The translations under genes and the position numbers were made by a program. A stretch of DNA of 64,000 nucleotides from Wurfbainia villosa (lineage: Eukaryota > Streptophyta > Magnoliopsida > Zingiberales > Zingiberaceae), in the NCBI GenBank assembly GCA_025175895.1, contig CM045987.1:35738113-35802112 (forward strand), given 5' to 3'. The notes below the pieces were generated by a model, which made no database searches, was not told the DNA's origin, and was given only the letters and a program-made list of their open reading frames with translations. Each line of letters begins with the position of its first letter. Position 1 is the stretch's first letter. Below, piece after piece: positions 42,501-49,975 of the stretch.

Positions 42501-44247
42501 ACGATACGAGATTTCAAACCATAATACAAAGTTAGGCCGCTTGGACTCCACCATATACCTACCCACTTACCATATCCACTCTCTAACATGTCATACAAGC
42601 CCTGCTTTACCAACTATTTGTTGACCATGTGACATGAGGCTGCTAATTTTCTAATCCTATAGCAATTCTTCTCCTATCATATGTAGTATAGCTAAACTGG
42701 TTCTCTTGTTGGCATAAATACTTGATTTAAGATTTGATTAACTCATGCTCAAATTCAATTTTGACCAATTTCATAAAAATTCCATAGCTATTATCTCTTC
42801 CTACATTACCCTTGAATCAAGAACACCAATTGAAAATGGAAAACAGAGGATTGTGAATCCAAATACCAACAGACACAATTTTTCTGATCTAGGATGTTGA
42901 TGATGGAAATAAATATCTGTTGGATCGAACAACAATATCAAACCATAATACATGTTGGAAATTTATTGAGGTTGAGCAACTATTTTCCTAGGAAATCATT
43001 ATTTCAAAATTCATATGCTGCCTCTTTGTCTAAAATCAAGAAAAGGTTAGACATTTTAATCCTCTCTTCCTTGGCAAGAAAGTAAAAGTGGGGCACTCCC
43101 ATAGCTTGAATTGTGGCATATTAGTTCTCCTCTGACAATGTGCATCCCATTACTACAGTCAACCGGTCTCCAGAGAGTAGCTACAAACCTAATGCTCTGT
43201 GCTACTCATCTGGCATACAATCTTTATCAAAAATTGTCCATGCTCATGTCACGCAAGAAAATGATTGGCTTGCATAAACTATCAAAAGGTTTTGATGTTA
43301 AATTATGACAAAAGTGCCCTATGTATCACAGGGTTTAAGGCCCTTCCACTGAATTCTATGTTCCAATAGAACCTAACAAAAGCACATTTACAGGACAAAG
43401 CATCATCAAGGACTCCATTTGCACCCCATATCTCTCAGAAGTACAGACAGTAGTTCGCCTCTTCACCCACTTCAACTTCCACATTTATGTTTGGCTAAGC
43501 AATTTTACTCACTAATGGCAGACCTACTTTCTCCTATCTACTACCAGAACAGGATAAAACTGTCAATTGTCTGTACATGGTGCACGTGGTGGCTTTAAAA
43601 TCAATTGGTCTTCAATCTATAATCCAGAGACGCTAGAAGATCGGTAGAATTGAAGCACTCCTACCTAGTGAGATTTTACCATTTCGTTATGGCTTCTAGC
43701 TACCAAGAGTACTCCTCTTTCTACGGCTCCATATGTATCGTCGCCTTTTTGTTTAATCCATTTAGGTAACCATCTACCAGTAAATCATTTCTCCCTCGGA
43801 AATGAAAAACATCTTGGATTCGGCTGTTTGCTCAAGAAAGAAAGTGGAGAACAAAACCTTACGGCAATGACATGAGACATTACCATCATTGGAGGTCATG
43901 GACCCAACGGCACTTCCAGGCGATGAAGAATCCATGTCCCTCACAAACAGCTCTTGGTCTCCCTCCTCTTCCTCGTCGTCATCGCCATTTTTCTCTCCGT
44001 CCCCCACGTGCAGGGACCAGCTCGAATCACCCTTGTCAGAGAGGCCTACTGTCTCCTTGTCTGCTCCACCTCCGGAGGATCCTTGTGTCGATTCTGGAGG
44101 GGTTTCGTAGTCCTCGTCTCTATCGAAGACATGGACTGCTGTGATATCAGCGAAGCTCACCCGGCGAGACTTCTTCCGCGCGATTGTCTCCTCGTCGAGC
44201 TCACCGGCACTGGGAAACTCTCTCTCTCTCTCTTCCTTCGAATCCAT
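17676..44247 (-). CDS. KNL1: KNL1/Spc105-like kinetochore scaffold protein, ~10 exons
   Basis: I assembled the coding exons from splice signals and frame on the minus strand: 44247-43884, 25052-24418, 23565-22477, 22364-22293, 22099-22023, 21820-21717, 18313-18276, 18193-18106, 18006-17875 and a two-codon end at 17681-17676, for a product near 867 residues. The N-terminus has the basic RVSF motif (KKSRRVSFADITAVHVF, residues about 26-42) that in KNL1 proteins docks protein phosphatase 1, followed by DRDEDYETPP typical of plant members. Exon 2 starts with DNFFGP and has DITLDSTAFSLHFR, a MELT-like segment. The C-terminus is helical and coiled-coil-like (LEDLLEEVQMARKYL; VNEALVLRDKYLLEQSKLQ). 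The family links centromere chromatin and the Ndc80/Mis12 complexes to the spindle checkpoint. Identity is from motif memory, not a search. Exon 5 has a one-base phase conflict. Confidence 0.75.
20426..20794 (-). pseudogene. LINE endonuclease C-terminal part, copy 1
   Basis: AP-endonuclease-like. It keeps the final catalytic His (TTQHRLVVLDI), but the upstream SQIDFL motif reads SQINFL: the Asp codon is AAC at 20639-20641. The family nicks target DNA to prime reverse transcription; this copy should be inactive. The N-terminal part, about 20795-21240, is out of frame. Confidence 0.8.
21250..21560 (-). repeat. LINE 5' UTR with two-fold repeat
   Basis: Two imperfect units of about 95 bases (near 21289-21385 and 21386-21465), each with GAACTCTTG..TTATT..ACTAC..CC-AGTTCT and a TAACGCG end. 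The corresponding region of copy 2 (34570-34770) has the same duplicated structure, so it is a family feature. Confidence 0.7.
21717..21820 (-). CDS. KNL1: KNL1-like exon 6 (coiled coil)
   Basis: 104 bases. It enters at phase 1 and ends at phase 0 at TCTTTG|GTATGT. It encodes AHNLFTLFNLKLNVLEDLLE then EVQMARKYLKISSSL, an amphipathic helix pattern consistent with the C-terminal coiled coil of KNL1-type proteins. Confidence 0.7.
22023..22364 (-). CDS. KNL1: KNL1-like exons 4 and 5, with phase conflict
   Basis: Exon 4 (22293-22364, 72 bases) encodes LLSNFYEGSKVAFSPTVQKV and ends LQE at GAG|GTATAT. Exon 5 (22023-22099, 77 bases) has acceptor TTTTCAG|AGATC and donor CGTG|GTAGAG. Phase 0 entry hits TGA after 13 codons. 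The frame that joins exon 6 correctly (FSPLFLLPSASEVILSQSI, then MKLR) needs one base fewer. So there is either a one-base insertion in this allele or assembly, or a splice choice I have not recognised. Confidence 0.6.
22365..24417. other. KNL1-like introns 2 and 3, apart from exon 3
   Basis: The intron between exons 2 and 3 (23566-24417) and the short one between exons 3 and 4 (22365-22476) show no mobile-element signature, repeats or extra exons. The intron sequence is AT-rich with scattered A-runs. Confidence 0.5.
22477..23565 (-). CDS. KNL1: KNL1-like exon 3 (largest exon)
   Basis: 1089 bases, 363 codons, phase 0 at both ends. The acceptor is GTCATTTTAG|GGAGCA and the donor TCTGAT|GTATGT (22475-22476). 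The sequence is hydrophilic and Ser/Lys/Glu-rich (GISTPETAHKFIQAPFPGSV, LRAKRQQLFLDASVTLKSM, ISAIKNHMSKLKITQSPD), as expected of the disordered middle of KNL1. No enzymatic domain is visible. The open frame runs on past the donor to 22354, but the next exon fits by phase. Confidence 0.75.
24418..25052 (-). CDS. KNL1: KNL1-like exon 2
   Basis: 635 bases. The acceptor is TTCACCTTGTCAG|ATGATAAC and the donor GCTGAG|GTATGC (24416-24417). It encodes DNFFGPVSTSFISSVSVSET, then the DITLDSTAFSLHFRNI segment and a Ser/Asp-rich disordered stretch with KSFVCRKLSPADLGG and YGKLSPTLEKLLNEVD. It ends at phase 0. An intron of about 18.8 kb separates it from exon 1. Confidence 0.8.
25053..26328. other. Intron 1, proximal part: nothing recognised
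   Basis: AT-rich single-copy-like sequence. The 72-codon minus frame at 25719-25937 has no domain. The reading AAGCTTC..CTTCC recurs loosely (25870-26190) without a clear repeat unit. Confidence 0.4.
26329..27068 (-). mobile_element. TIR element with GCGATCGC-rich core, copy A
   Basis: Begins CCAAAGTTTAAAATCTCGACC and ends with the inverted ATTTAATACCTT. It is homologous at both ends to copy B in opposite orientation (shared ACGAAA, TTCCGATG, CCGATAC blocks). Eight-base flanks GGGCGACA (26321-26328) and GGGCAGCA (27069-27076) could be a decayed target duplication, which would suit a hAT-like non-autonomous element. Structure: TIR, 300 bases of almost pure A/T, then a CpG-rich core with many GCGATCGC-like words (26752-26930). 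No transposase. Open frames in the core are composition artefacts. Confidence 0.6.
27069..28481. other. Intron 1 between the two TIR elements: nothing recognised
   Basis: AT-rich, no gene or repeat supported. A short minus frame at 27776-27982 lacks any domain. Confidence 0.4.
28482..29406 (+). mobile_element. TIR element with GCGATCGC-rich core, copy B
   Basis: Starts AAGGTTTTAAAT and ends ATTTAAACCTTGG. Flanks TTGAGCTC (28474-28481) and TTGCGCTC (29407-29414) agree at 7 of 8 positions, a likely 8-bp target duplication. The core at 28840-28985 is extremely rich in CGATCG, and includes a 30-bp perfect palindrome centred on CTGCAG (28858-28887). Then follows an A/T block and the second TIR. 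It lies 1.4 kb from copy A in inverted orientation within the same intron. Confidence 0.65.
29407..29879. other. Intron 1 segment, nothing recognised
   Basis: A 96-codon plus frame (29496-29786) is leucine- and serine-rich with no domain I know; not called. Confidence 0.35.
30535..30583. repeat. A-run followed by (TA)n microsatellite
   Basis: Fifteen A then about 17 TA units, inside the reverse-transcriptase region of the copia remnant. Confidence 0.95.
31641..32631 (+). mobile_element. Solo LTR (991 bp) nested in the copia remnant
   Basis: It splits the RNase H end of the copia remnant: the left flank reads ..AAACACATTAAATA and the right flank GAATACACTTCATCAAG. Five-base flanks AAATA/GAATA are a near-perfect target duplication. 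Ends are (CA)TTAGGAC and GTCTAACA, an inverted pair. TATAAAAAGG at about 32310 is a TATA box and TTCACCCCCCTC at 32598-32608 is the U5-like end seen in many plant copia LTRs. No internal domain remains, so this is a solo LTR. AGTCGACTGG-type words recur at 32040-32170, as in the element at 61480-62492. Confidence 0.7.
32831..34182. other. Intron 1 segment, nothing recognised
   Basis: AT-rich, no supported gene, repeat or element. Confidence 0.4.
34183..34372. mobile_element. Harbinger/Tourist-type MITE, 190 bp
   Basis: Flanked by TAA on both sides (34180-34182 and 34373-34375). Left end GGGGGTGTTTGGCAGCAG; right end reads inward GGTAGCGTTTGG. TTTTCC/GGAAAA words inside are inverted. A TWA target and GTTTGG-type ends are usual for PIF/Harbinger MITEs. 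It is the same family as 34791-34976. Confidence 0.8.
34397..34413. repeat. Target-site duplication of LINE copy 2, left
   Basis: TAGTAAACTAGCTTAAG, identical to 40989-41005. Confidence 0.92.
34791..34976. mobile_element. Harbinger/Tourist-type MITE inside the LINE 5' UTR, 186 bp
   Basis: Flanked by TAA (34788-34790 and 34977-34979). LINE copy 1 shows the uninterrupted site (GGAAAACTAATAGTCTAAGAT on the element strand), so the boundaries are exact. The right end reads inward GGCCCTGTTTGGTTC; the left end GAAGGCTTTTGGTAG is more diverged. Confidence 0.88.
35382..35762 (+). pseudogene. LINE endonuclease C-terminal part, copy 2
   Basis: An open stretch of 126 codons with EGKTILDFTIAYDLILANTF and SQIDFLIVRKRDRK. 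The catalytic Asp of SQIDFL is kept, but the final His is Tyr (TTQYRLVV; codon TAT at 35682-35684). Copy 1 has the reverse pattern. The reading frame continues to the point where the LTR element interrupts at 35841. Confidence 0.82.
35841..36506 (-). repeat. 3' LTR of the gag-only element (666 bp)
   Basis: Matches 38239-38998 throughout; shorter because it has fewer copies of a tandem unit containing AAACTTTAATAGAAAAAGTC. Confidence 0.9.
36764..37519 (-). CDS. Acidic repeat ORF of the gag-only element
   Basis: 251 codons, open. The N-terminal part is basic (GRAQIMTSTRTRGRVLSKMG). From about residue 35 to 175 it is a strongly acidic repeat built on a 14-residue unit DSIYNDYDIDEVIE, repeated about four times in tandem and in looser form elsewhere, a 42-bp DNA period. 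The C-terminal 50 residues (LLLPKIEAMVACCILLEPPW) are not repetitive. It lies downstream of the capsid segment in the position where the nucleocapsid or protease should be. I do not recognise the protein. The repeat stays in frame despite copy-number change, since the unit is a multiple of three. Confidence 0.6.
   Translation of the reverse strand: MINEARGRAQIMTSTRTRGRVLSKMGRRMEEHYLIEEDTGDSIYNDKEDIEYPDYDEDALESTEDMEDSVYDNEDEVIEENLEDPINDDYDIDEVIEDSIHDDYDIDEVIEDSIYNDYDIDEVIEDSIYDDDNIDKIIEDMEDPIYDDEDEVIEENMEDSIYGEDDVDKVKYEDGHENTESKIQLIGEVMVNLISNDDKVLYRDNYDTMTVQKNLLLPKIEAMVACCILLEPPWSPDHEAIHDGQKNTYIE
37540..37960 (-). pseudogene. Gypsy gag capsid domain, two stops
   Basis: The minus strand reads FRIKFPEFSNVLYKENFIDW, INEVEHIFYFEEVSDHAKVK, LVTMTLKGVAFARWLQLKHS, then KITDWEKMKKKMKGHFLPLSY, the retrotransposon gag pattern of Ty3/gypsy elements. 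A TAG after HSCKK and a TGA after LRQDA break it before the acidic ORF. Confidence 0.85.
37950..38224. repeat. Tandem duplication next to the primer-binding site
   Basis: Two units of about 130 bases (near 37960-38085 and 38086-38215) share GAGATAACT, CTGTAGAT, GAGGTGCGG/GGGGTGCGG, CTCAATCGGAACCTG and TTCCATGGATC-like ends. Confidence 0.7.
38239..38998 (-). repeat. 5' LTR of the gag-only element (760 bp)
   Basis: TGACACAGGCG...CGCCTGCATCA. Contains about four or five copies of a 40-50-base unit with AAACTTTAATAGAAAAAGTC (38535-38715), against about two in the other LTR. Confidence 0.9.
39004..40960 (+). pseudogene. LINE reverse transcriptase, copy 2
   Basis: Continues the LINE after the LTR element. 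Recognisable blocks: the linker homologous to copy 1 (39070-39530), KTQI-like core EQALNRMQNEKVVGPDDI (near 39545-39600), the LFANDIVL box at 40222-40245, ECWATT-like GTEYWATTQAHEQKI at 40600-40640, and the RIHLADFT-like end at 40925-40950. Many stops and frame changes. The Asp-to-Asn change in the catalytic box alone would inactivate it. Confidence 0.85.
40989..41005. repeat. Target-site duplication of LINE copy 2, right
   Basis: TAGTAAACTAGCTTAAG, directly after the (TTG)n tail; identical to 34397-34413. Confidence 0.92.
42001..42245 (+). mobile_element. tRNA-derived SINE with 20-bp target duplication
   Basis: Element 42021-42225 (205 bp). A box TAGCTGAGTTGG at 42033-42044 and B box GGGTCGATCCC at 42078-42088 are the internal RNA polymerase III promoter. 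Flanks 42001-42020 (TTGTATTTGTTGCATCGTAG) and 42226-42245 (TTGTATTTCTTACATCATAG) match at 17 of 20 positions. It ends TTTTACAACAA. It lies in KNL1-like intron 1, opposite in orientation to the gene. Confidence 0.9.
42246..43883. other. Intron 1, distal part: nothing recognised
   Basis: No gene or element supported up to the exon 1 donor. Short frames at 42894-43308 have no domain. Confidence 0.4.
43884..44247 (-). CDS. KNL1: KNL1-like exon 1 (start codon, PP1-docking motif)
   Basis: 364 coding bases. The ATG sits in CCCCCATGGA. The exon encodes an acidic, low-complexity region after the RVSF motif (DGEKNGDDDEEEEGDQ) and ends SPGSAVGSMTSNDG before the donor GATG|GTAATG at 43882-43883. It leaves phase 1, and the single G joins AT of exon 2 to give the D-D-N-F-F-G junction. 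A GA microsatellite at about 44216-44234 encodes the alternating Arg-Glu residues near the start. Frame continues for 36 codons into the intron, which is not evidence for a shorter gene. Confidence 0.8.
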
Positions 44248-44741
44248 GGGGGAAACCGGAAGGTTAGGTTAGGGTTGCGGACTGGAAATTCTCTCGAACT
44301 GAGAAGTACGAGGGAAACTAGCGAACTAAATTATTTTAATTTCTTTTTCTAAAAGAATAGAAAATTAAACGGTTTCTATAATTTTTATCAAATAACGCAT
44401 ATTCTCAAAATACCCTTCCAACCAAATAATTATTATTTGCTGTATTAGTTCTCTAAAATGTTCCATATGAATTTTTGAGCCACCGAATTTTAGTATGTAA
44501 TCATCTTATAATATAATCCAGATTATATTATAAAATTGATTATTTTATTTTTTATAATTTTAAAATTATAATGAAATATTATCTAGATTATAAAAGTCAT
44601 TAAAATTTTATAATTCACTATAAAAATAATAATCTATTGTGACATTTTCTTAACGACACTTAATTCATAGTGTAGTTATAAAAGGTTTATCACGGTATTT
44701 ATTAAAAAAATATTATAATTTTAAAAATAATGTCTAATTAG
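44248..44741 (-). promoter_or_regulatory. 5' UTR and promoter region of the KNL1-like gene
   Basis: On the minus strand, GCAACCCTAACCTAACCT (44261-44278) is a telo-box-like motif 14 to 31 bases upstream of the ATG; plant telo-boxes (AACCCTAA) are common close to the starts of cell-cycle and growth genes. Further upstream the DNA is AT-rich and is cut by the CACTA element at 44742, so only about 0.5 kb of native upstream sequence remains before the transposon. Confidence 0.5.
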
Positions 44742-44764
44742 CACTACAAGAAAAACCCATATTT

Positions 44765-45145
44765 GGGACCGAATTAGAAACCGAATAAAATTCGGTCTGT
44801 AATTAGAGACCGATTTTTTAAAATCGATCTCTAATTAGATACCGATTAAAAGTCGGTTTCTAATTAAAGACCGAACAAAAAGCGGTCTCTAATTAGAGAC
44901 CGATTTCAAAATCGAATTCTAATTAGAGATCGATTTCCAAAACGGTCTCTAATTTAGATACCGTTTTGAGAATCGGTCTCTAATTTAGATATCGATTTCA
45001 AAATCGGTCTCTATTTAGAGACCGAATTATAGTGGGTCTCTAATTAGAGACCGATTTGAGAATCGGTCTCTAATTTAGAGACCGAATATAAGTCGGTCTC
45101 TAATTTTAGGGACCGATTTAGATTCGGTCTCTAAATTAGAGAACT
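44765..45145. repeat. Left subterminal palindrome array (outer tier)
   Basis: Dense copies of TCGGTCTCTAATT and its inverse, including perfect 18-bp palindromes at 44884-44901 and 45035-45052. These are the expected binding sites of the CACTA TnpA-type protein. Confidence 0.9.
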
Positions 45146-45149
45146 AATT

Positions 45150-45450
45150 GTTTGACACGCTGTCGAACACCACACCTAAATTGTTGCATTGCATTCTTAA
45201 TGGGCGACACGCTGCTAAAACACCACATGTAGTGTTGCATTCGGTAATGGGCGACACGCGCGGACCAAACACCATAGCCCGTGTTGCAAATGGGCGACAT
45301 GCCCGTGTCGCAGCTGTGGGAAATGGTCGACATGCCCGTGTCGCGCGACATAGGCGTGTCATCGCCACCAAGCGTGAACAAAGACACCCAACCCGTGTTG
45401 AATTCGAATGGCCAACATGGGTGTGTTTCAGAACCATAAGCATAGCGTGT
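45150..45450. repeat. Left inner array of GCGACACG motifs
   Basis: Repeated GGGCGACACGC, GGGCGACATGCCCGTGTCGC and CGTGTCGCGCGACA words, CpG-rich. The mirror array is at 51795-52075. Confidence 0.85.
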
Positions 45451-46199
45451 CAGCGTCTTGTTCGATAAATTGATAAAATTATAAATTTATAACTTACTTA
45501 AAATCTCATATTTAGACCCCGATAAAATTAACTGGCCTAAACTTCCATCGCGTCGGATACCTCGATCGCGACTTTCGATTTCTCCATCGCAGAAGCACTT
45601 CTCCGCCTTCTCACAGATCTTTGTATAGCCTCTCCCCATCCAATGTAGGTCGTGCATTGGTGCATCGTAACGACCTCACCGCTGGTCGACTTCAAATTGC
45701 CGAGTTAGGAAGGTGTGGCCAAGGATTTTGACCTAGTCCAGCCTATCTCCAATCCCCTGTCGTGGTAGCGTGCTTGGAAGCACGATTGACACCTACCGCA
45801 ATATCGCATGATGTTGTGATTGTGCGATGTCTTGGCATCGACCTAGGCCTGTAGGGTAGAAGGTTTCATCGCTATAAAAACGAGATGTTGTCTTTATATA
45901 TTTTTTTCCTGATGAAGGTCCTATCTGCTGGCGCGAGGTCTTAGTGCTGGCAGGAGGTCGAGACTTTCTTCAACGATCATTTCCACCAGGTTGATGTTAG
46001 TAGCTTAAATTTTAATGCATGGTACTACATATCAATGTTCTTTATCTGTAGCTTACAATTGTGTCGTATAGGATATAATGAATAATCTTAAACTATTGTA
46101 TATTTATTTACAGATGATATATAATTGTTAATCGTTAAACATTTTCTTACTATATAATATTATTACCAATTTTATTATTGTAATATCTTGTAGGTTTCA
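45451..46199 (+). promoter_or_regulatory. Leader and probable promoter of the CACTA transposase
   Basis: No coding frame. The sequence TTGTAG|GTTTCAATG at the end resembles a 3' splice site two codons upstream of the start ATG at 46200, suggesting a spliced 5' UTR. Confidence 0.45.
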
Positions 46200-46796
46200 A
46201 TGAGTATTAACAAAACTTGGATGTACAATAGACTAGTTAATGGATTTATAGCTGACGAATATTTTGATGGCGTTGAGGCATTTGTTAACTTTGCTAAGAG
46301 TCATCCAAGTTGTATGGACGGTGACAAGATACGTTGTCCGTGCAATCATTGCAAATGCAGAAATACAACATTTCGGGATGAAAATACTGTCAAAGTACAT
46401 ATTTGCAAAAATGGTTTTGTCCCAAATTATTACAATTGGTATTGTCATGGAGAGACTTATTTGGATGAGCCTATTGGAAATTTTATTGCTTCAACGTCTA
46501 CTGAAATTAGAGTCGAGAAATCATCTAGCAACGAGCATACATTGCAACCAATGGTTTACGATGCGATGAGTGCGCTCGTTCATTCGCATACGTATAATAT
46601 ACCAACACCAATGATCGAGAATTTGTATACTATGTTAGAGGCTAGCCAAAGAGAAGTTTGGGAAGGAGTTCATTCCGTCATTCACAATCACACTATTGCA
46701 AGTTTATTGAATATTAAGGCAGAATATCATATCTCAGGGCGATGTTATGATGATATATGTCAATTGATCTCAGAGTTGCTCCTCACGATAATATAA
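46200..46796 (+). CDS. CACTA transposase, N-terminal transposase-associated domain
   Basis: 198 codons from ATG. KTWMYNRLVNGFIADEYFDG, the CPCNHCKC metal-binding cluster, and NGFVPNYYNWYCHGE match the plant transposase-associated domain that precedes the catalytic domain in TnpD proteins. It is followed by an acidic and histidine-containing linker (VHSHTYNIPTPM). The frame stops at 46794-46796 where the family would continue into the catalytic domain, so this is the first part of a broken gene. TnpD cuts and rejoins the CACTA ends in the nucleus. Confidence 0.88.
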   Translation: MSINKTWMYNRLVNGFIADEYFDGVEAFVNFAKSHPSCMDGDKIRCPCNHCKCRNTTFRDENTVKVHICKNGFVPNYYNWYCHGETYLDEPIGNFIASTSTEIRVEKSSSNEHTLQPMVYDAMSALVHSHTYNIPTPMIENLYTMLEASQREVWEGVHSVIHNHTIASLLNIKAEYHISGRCYDDICQLISELLLTII

Positions 46797-48774
46797 TGAG
46801 ATAGCTTTTACAATACAAAAAAATCGTCGAGCTTAGGTTTACCAAGAGAAAAGATTCGATCACAGAATAATAATCGTATGATTTTTGGAAAACATATGTT
46901 GAATTGAATGAATGTAGATTTTGCAACCACCCTCGTTACAAGGACCGCAATCCCATATTAGGGAAGAAAAAGAGAATAGCATACAAAGTTATGTATTACT
47001 TCCCATAACTCCTAGACTCCAACGCTATGCATCTGGCGACAAAGAACACACATGAGGTGGCATCAAGATCATGCACACGAAGGAGATATAATGTGTCATC
47101 CTTGCGATTCCCGCATGGAAACACTTGGATACAACATTTTCCTCATTTGCAATAGAATCTCGTAATGTTAGATTGGGCCTTCTGCAGATGGATTTCAAAT
47201 GATTTGGACAATCAGACAACAATATTCATCTTGGCGATGATATTAACACCATATAATTTACCCCCTTGGATGTGCATGAAAGACGAGCATATGTTCCTTA
47301 CGGTCATTATTCCGGGTCCAAAGAATCCAAAAGAAAAACTTGATGTTTTTATGCAACCTCTAATTGCCGAATTGAAAGAGTTATGGATTGTAGGGTCCAA
47401 ACTTATGATATTTCGAGTAAAAGTAATTTTACAATGCATGCAGCTTTATTATGGACAATAAGTGATTTTCCTGCATACTCAATGTTGTCAGGATGGAGCA
47501 CGTGTGGTAAGTTAGCATGTCCATATTGCATGACTGAAAGTGATACTTTTGCATTACCTTGTAGTGGGAAAATATCTTGGTTCGACAATCATCGTAAGTT
47601 TTTACCATTGCAACATCCTTTCCGGAGAAATAAGAAAGATTTCTTAAAGAATGAAGTAGTTCGAAAACTCCCACCAATAATCAAGTCAGGAGAGCAAATC
47701 CTTGAAGAAATTGACACCTATGGACTGTTACCAGTTACTCAGACAGGTTATGCTCACTTAAATAAATCTATTGTTAGAGGGAGTAAGTGTGGATGGAGGA
47801 AACGAAGTATATTTTGGGAATTGCCCTATTGGAAGTATCTGCTAATTCGACATAATATAGATGTTATGCATGTCGAAAAGAACTTCTTCGATAATATTTT
47901 TAATACTGTGATGAATGTTAATGGAAAAACAAAGGACACAACCAAATCAAGGGAAGAATTGAATCAATTTGTCAATAGACCTGAGATGCAGAGGAATGAA
48001 ACAACCAATAAATTTCCAAAGGCTTGCTATACATTGGACAAAGAAAGTAAGTTGGTTTTATGTACCTGGTTGAAAGAAATCAAATTTTCAGATGGTTATG
48101 TCTCAAATATGGCCCGATGTGTGGATAGCAACAAATTAAAAATGTTTGGGATGAAGAGTCATGATTGTCATGTCTTCATGCAAAGACTTATTCCAATAGC
48201 TTTTCATGATCTACTTCCAGATAATGTATGGGAAGCACTTACAGAATTGAGTCTTTTTTTCACAGATTTGTCATCAAGGGTTATTATGACGACCGAAATG
48301 CTTCGCCTAGAAAAAGACATTCCTCTTATAATATGTAAACTTGAGCGTATATTTCCACCAAGTTTTTTTGATTCAATGGAACACTTACCAGTTCATTTAC
48401 CATATGAGGCACGAATGGGAGGTCTCAGACAAGATGTATGGATGTATCCTTTTGAAAGATTTTTGAGGAGATTAAAGAATAATGTTCGTAATAAAGCAAG
48501 AGTTGAGGGGTCAATTTGCAATGCTTATTTGGTTGAAGAAGCATCGTCTTTCTGCTCCTATTATTTTGCTGATCATGTGAAAACCAGACATCGCAAGTGT
48601 CCTCGAAATTCAGATGATACTCAACCAATAGACTCAGAGATGCTTTCTATTTTCAAGTTATCGGGCAAACCAATCGGTAAATTTGTGCGCAGATGGCTAA
48701 ATCACCAGGAATATTATGCTGCTCGAAACTATATACTCCTTAATTGTGATGAGGTCAAACCATACATCAAGTAA
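46797..48774 (+). pseudogene. CACTA transposase catalytic region, frameshifted
   Basis: After the first stop the homologous sequence continues in changing frames: HPRYKDRNP and KKKRIAYK near 46925-46990, then ILTPYNLPPWMCMKDEHMFL (frame of 47165-47461), then the 463-codon open frame 47383-48774 (WTISDFPAYSMLSGWSTCGK, ACPYCM, SWFDNHRKFLPLQHPF). A frameshift sits near 47170-47200, around the LGL-DGF segment. The C-terminal part (MEHLPVHLPYEARMGGLRQD, WMYPFERFLRRLKNNVRNKA) is the DUF4218 domain. Family domains: Transposase_21 then DUF4218. Exon end at 48774 is near a GTAAGT donor. Confidence 0.88.
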
Positions 48775-48856
48775 GTTACTTTTATATTAAAACTTGCAAT
48801 CCCTTAATGTGTGGGTCCTGCTCGCCATGCCATATTATTTTAATCCTTCCATTATA

Positions 48857-49725
48857 GCTTGTACGAGCAACACTTGCACCTACAAAATCCATCAATCAAG
48901 AAAGTGAAGTTGATAAAAGATAGAGATGGAATTGAAAATGGTTTGAAAACCTAGTAAGTTTTAGTTATAAGTTTTCCTTATTTGCCTTTTTTTTAATTAG
49001 AATAAAATTTTCATACCTATACCTAAAAATGTAGGTGAACGACCCAAGATCAATAAATGAATATGATCAAAGGATCAATGATCTTGCAGCAGGACCTCTT
49101 CGTAATATAAAAGTATACTCTGGATATTATGTTAATGGCTACAAATTTCACGTTGTACAACGCAATTTAGAGACAGTTACTAATAATTCAGGTGTTTACG
49201 TAAAAGGTTGTTGCAACAACTCTAATAGTCATATTGATTATTATGGTATACTTGAAGAAATCATCGAAGTTGAATATCCCGCGTTGCCTATAAAAAGATG
49301 TGTATTATTCAAATGTTCATGGTATGATCATAATCCAAGAACAGGTACAAGAACACATCCAAACTACAATCTAGTTGAAGTGAATGGAAATAGACGGTTC
49401 AATATATTTGAGCCCTTCATTTTTGCATACAAAAGTTATTTATCTTACATATCATACGAAGAGAAGCAGATATAGTGAATGGTTAGCAGTTTGTCAAATG
49501 AAACCGCGCTCCACAATAGAAATGCCGAATGTCCTCACCGTCGAAAACCATGACCCATTTCAAAATGAAGAAGTGGAGAGGCATTCAGTTGTTTCACCAT
49601 CTTATTCCATAACCCAACAACTTGTAGATATAAATGCTAGCTATGAGGAATTAGATGACGAAGAGATGTCTAGTAGTGATGAATTAGATATTATTTCAAT
49701 AGCATCTAGCGACGATATCTGCTGA
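48857..49725 (+). pseudogene. CACTA transposase C-terminal exons (DUF4216 domain)
   Basis: An exon at about 48857-48952 (LYEQHLHLQNPSIKKVK, acceptor CATTATAG) and one from about 49035 (VNDPRSINEYDQRINDLAAG, YSGYYVNGYKFHVVQRNLET, GCCNNSNSHIDYYGILEEII, FKCSWYDHN). The latter is DUF4216, usual in TnpD. Frame changes near 49470 to continue WLAVCQMKPRSTIEMPN and an acidic end (ELDDEEMSSSDELD) stopping at 49725. The frame change could be a spliced junction or decay. Confidence 0.8.
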
Positions 49726-49975
49726 TTGTAATGGGATTCATGAATTATGCTTGCAAACTATGCTTATGACATTTTCTCAAATGATGAAACTTGGAATGTT
49801 TATATTAGTCATATGATTTGTTAAATATCAAGCAATTAATATATGTATTGTTGTTAAATTATTTGAAAATTGTTGGATAACATGTTTTTTTACATGTTGG
49901 TTTGAAAACATGAGTATGAAATATATTATTATTTCGAATTGTCTATGGCACTACATTTTCTACAGAGATATATTA

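Noticed and set aside
43954..44352. 132-codon plus-strand frame over exon 1
   Set aside because: It lies antisense to the KNL1-like exon 1, whose motifs and splice junction support the minus strand.
45144..45468. Frames of up to 106 codons near the CACTA left end
   Set aside because: They coincide with the palindromic inner array and have low-complexity content.
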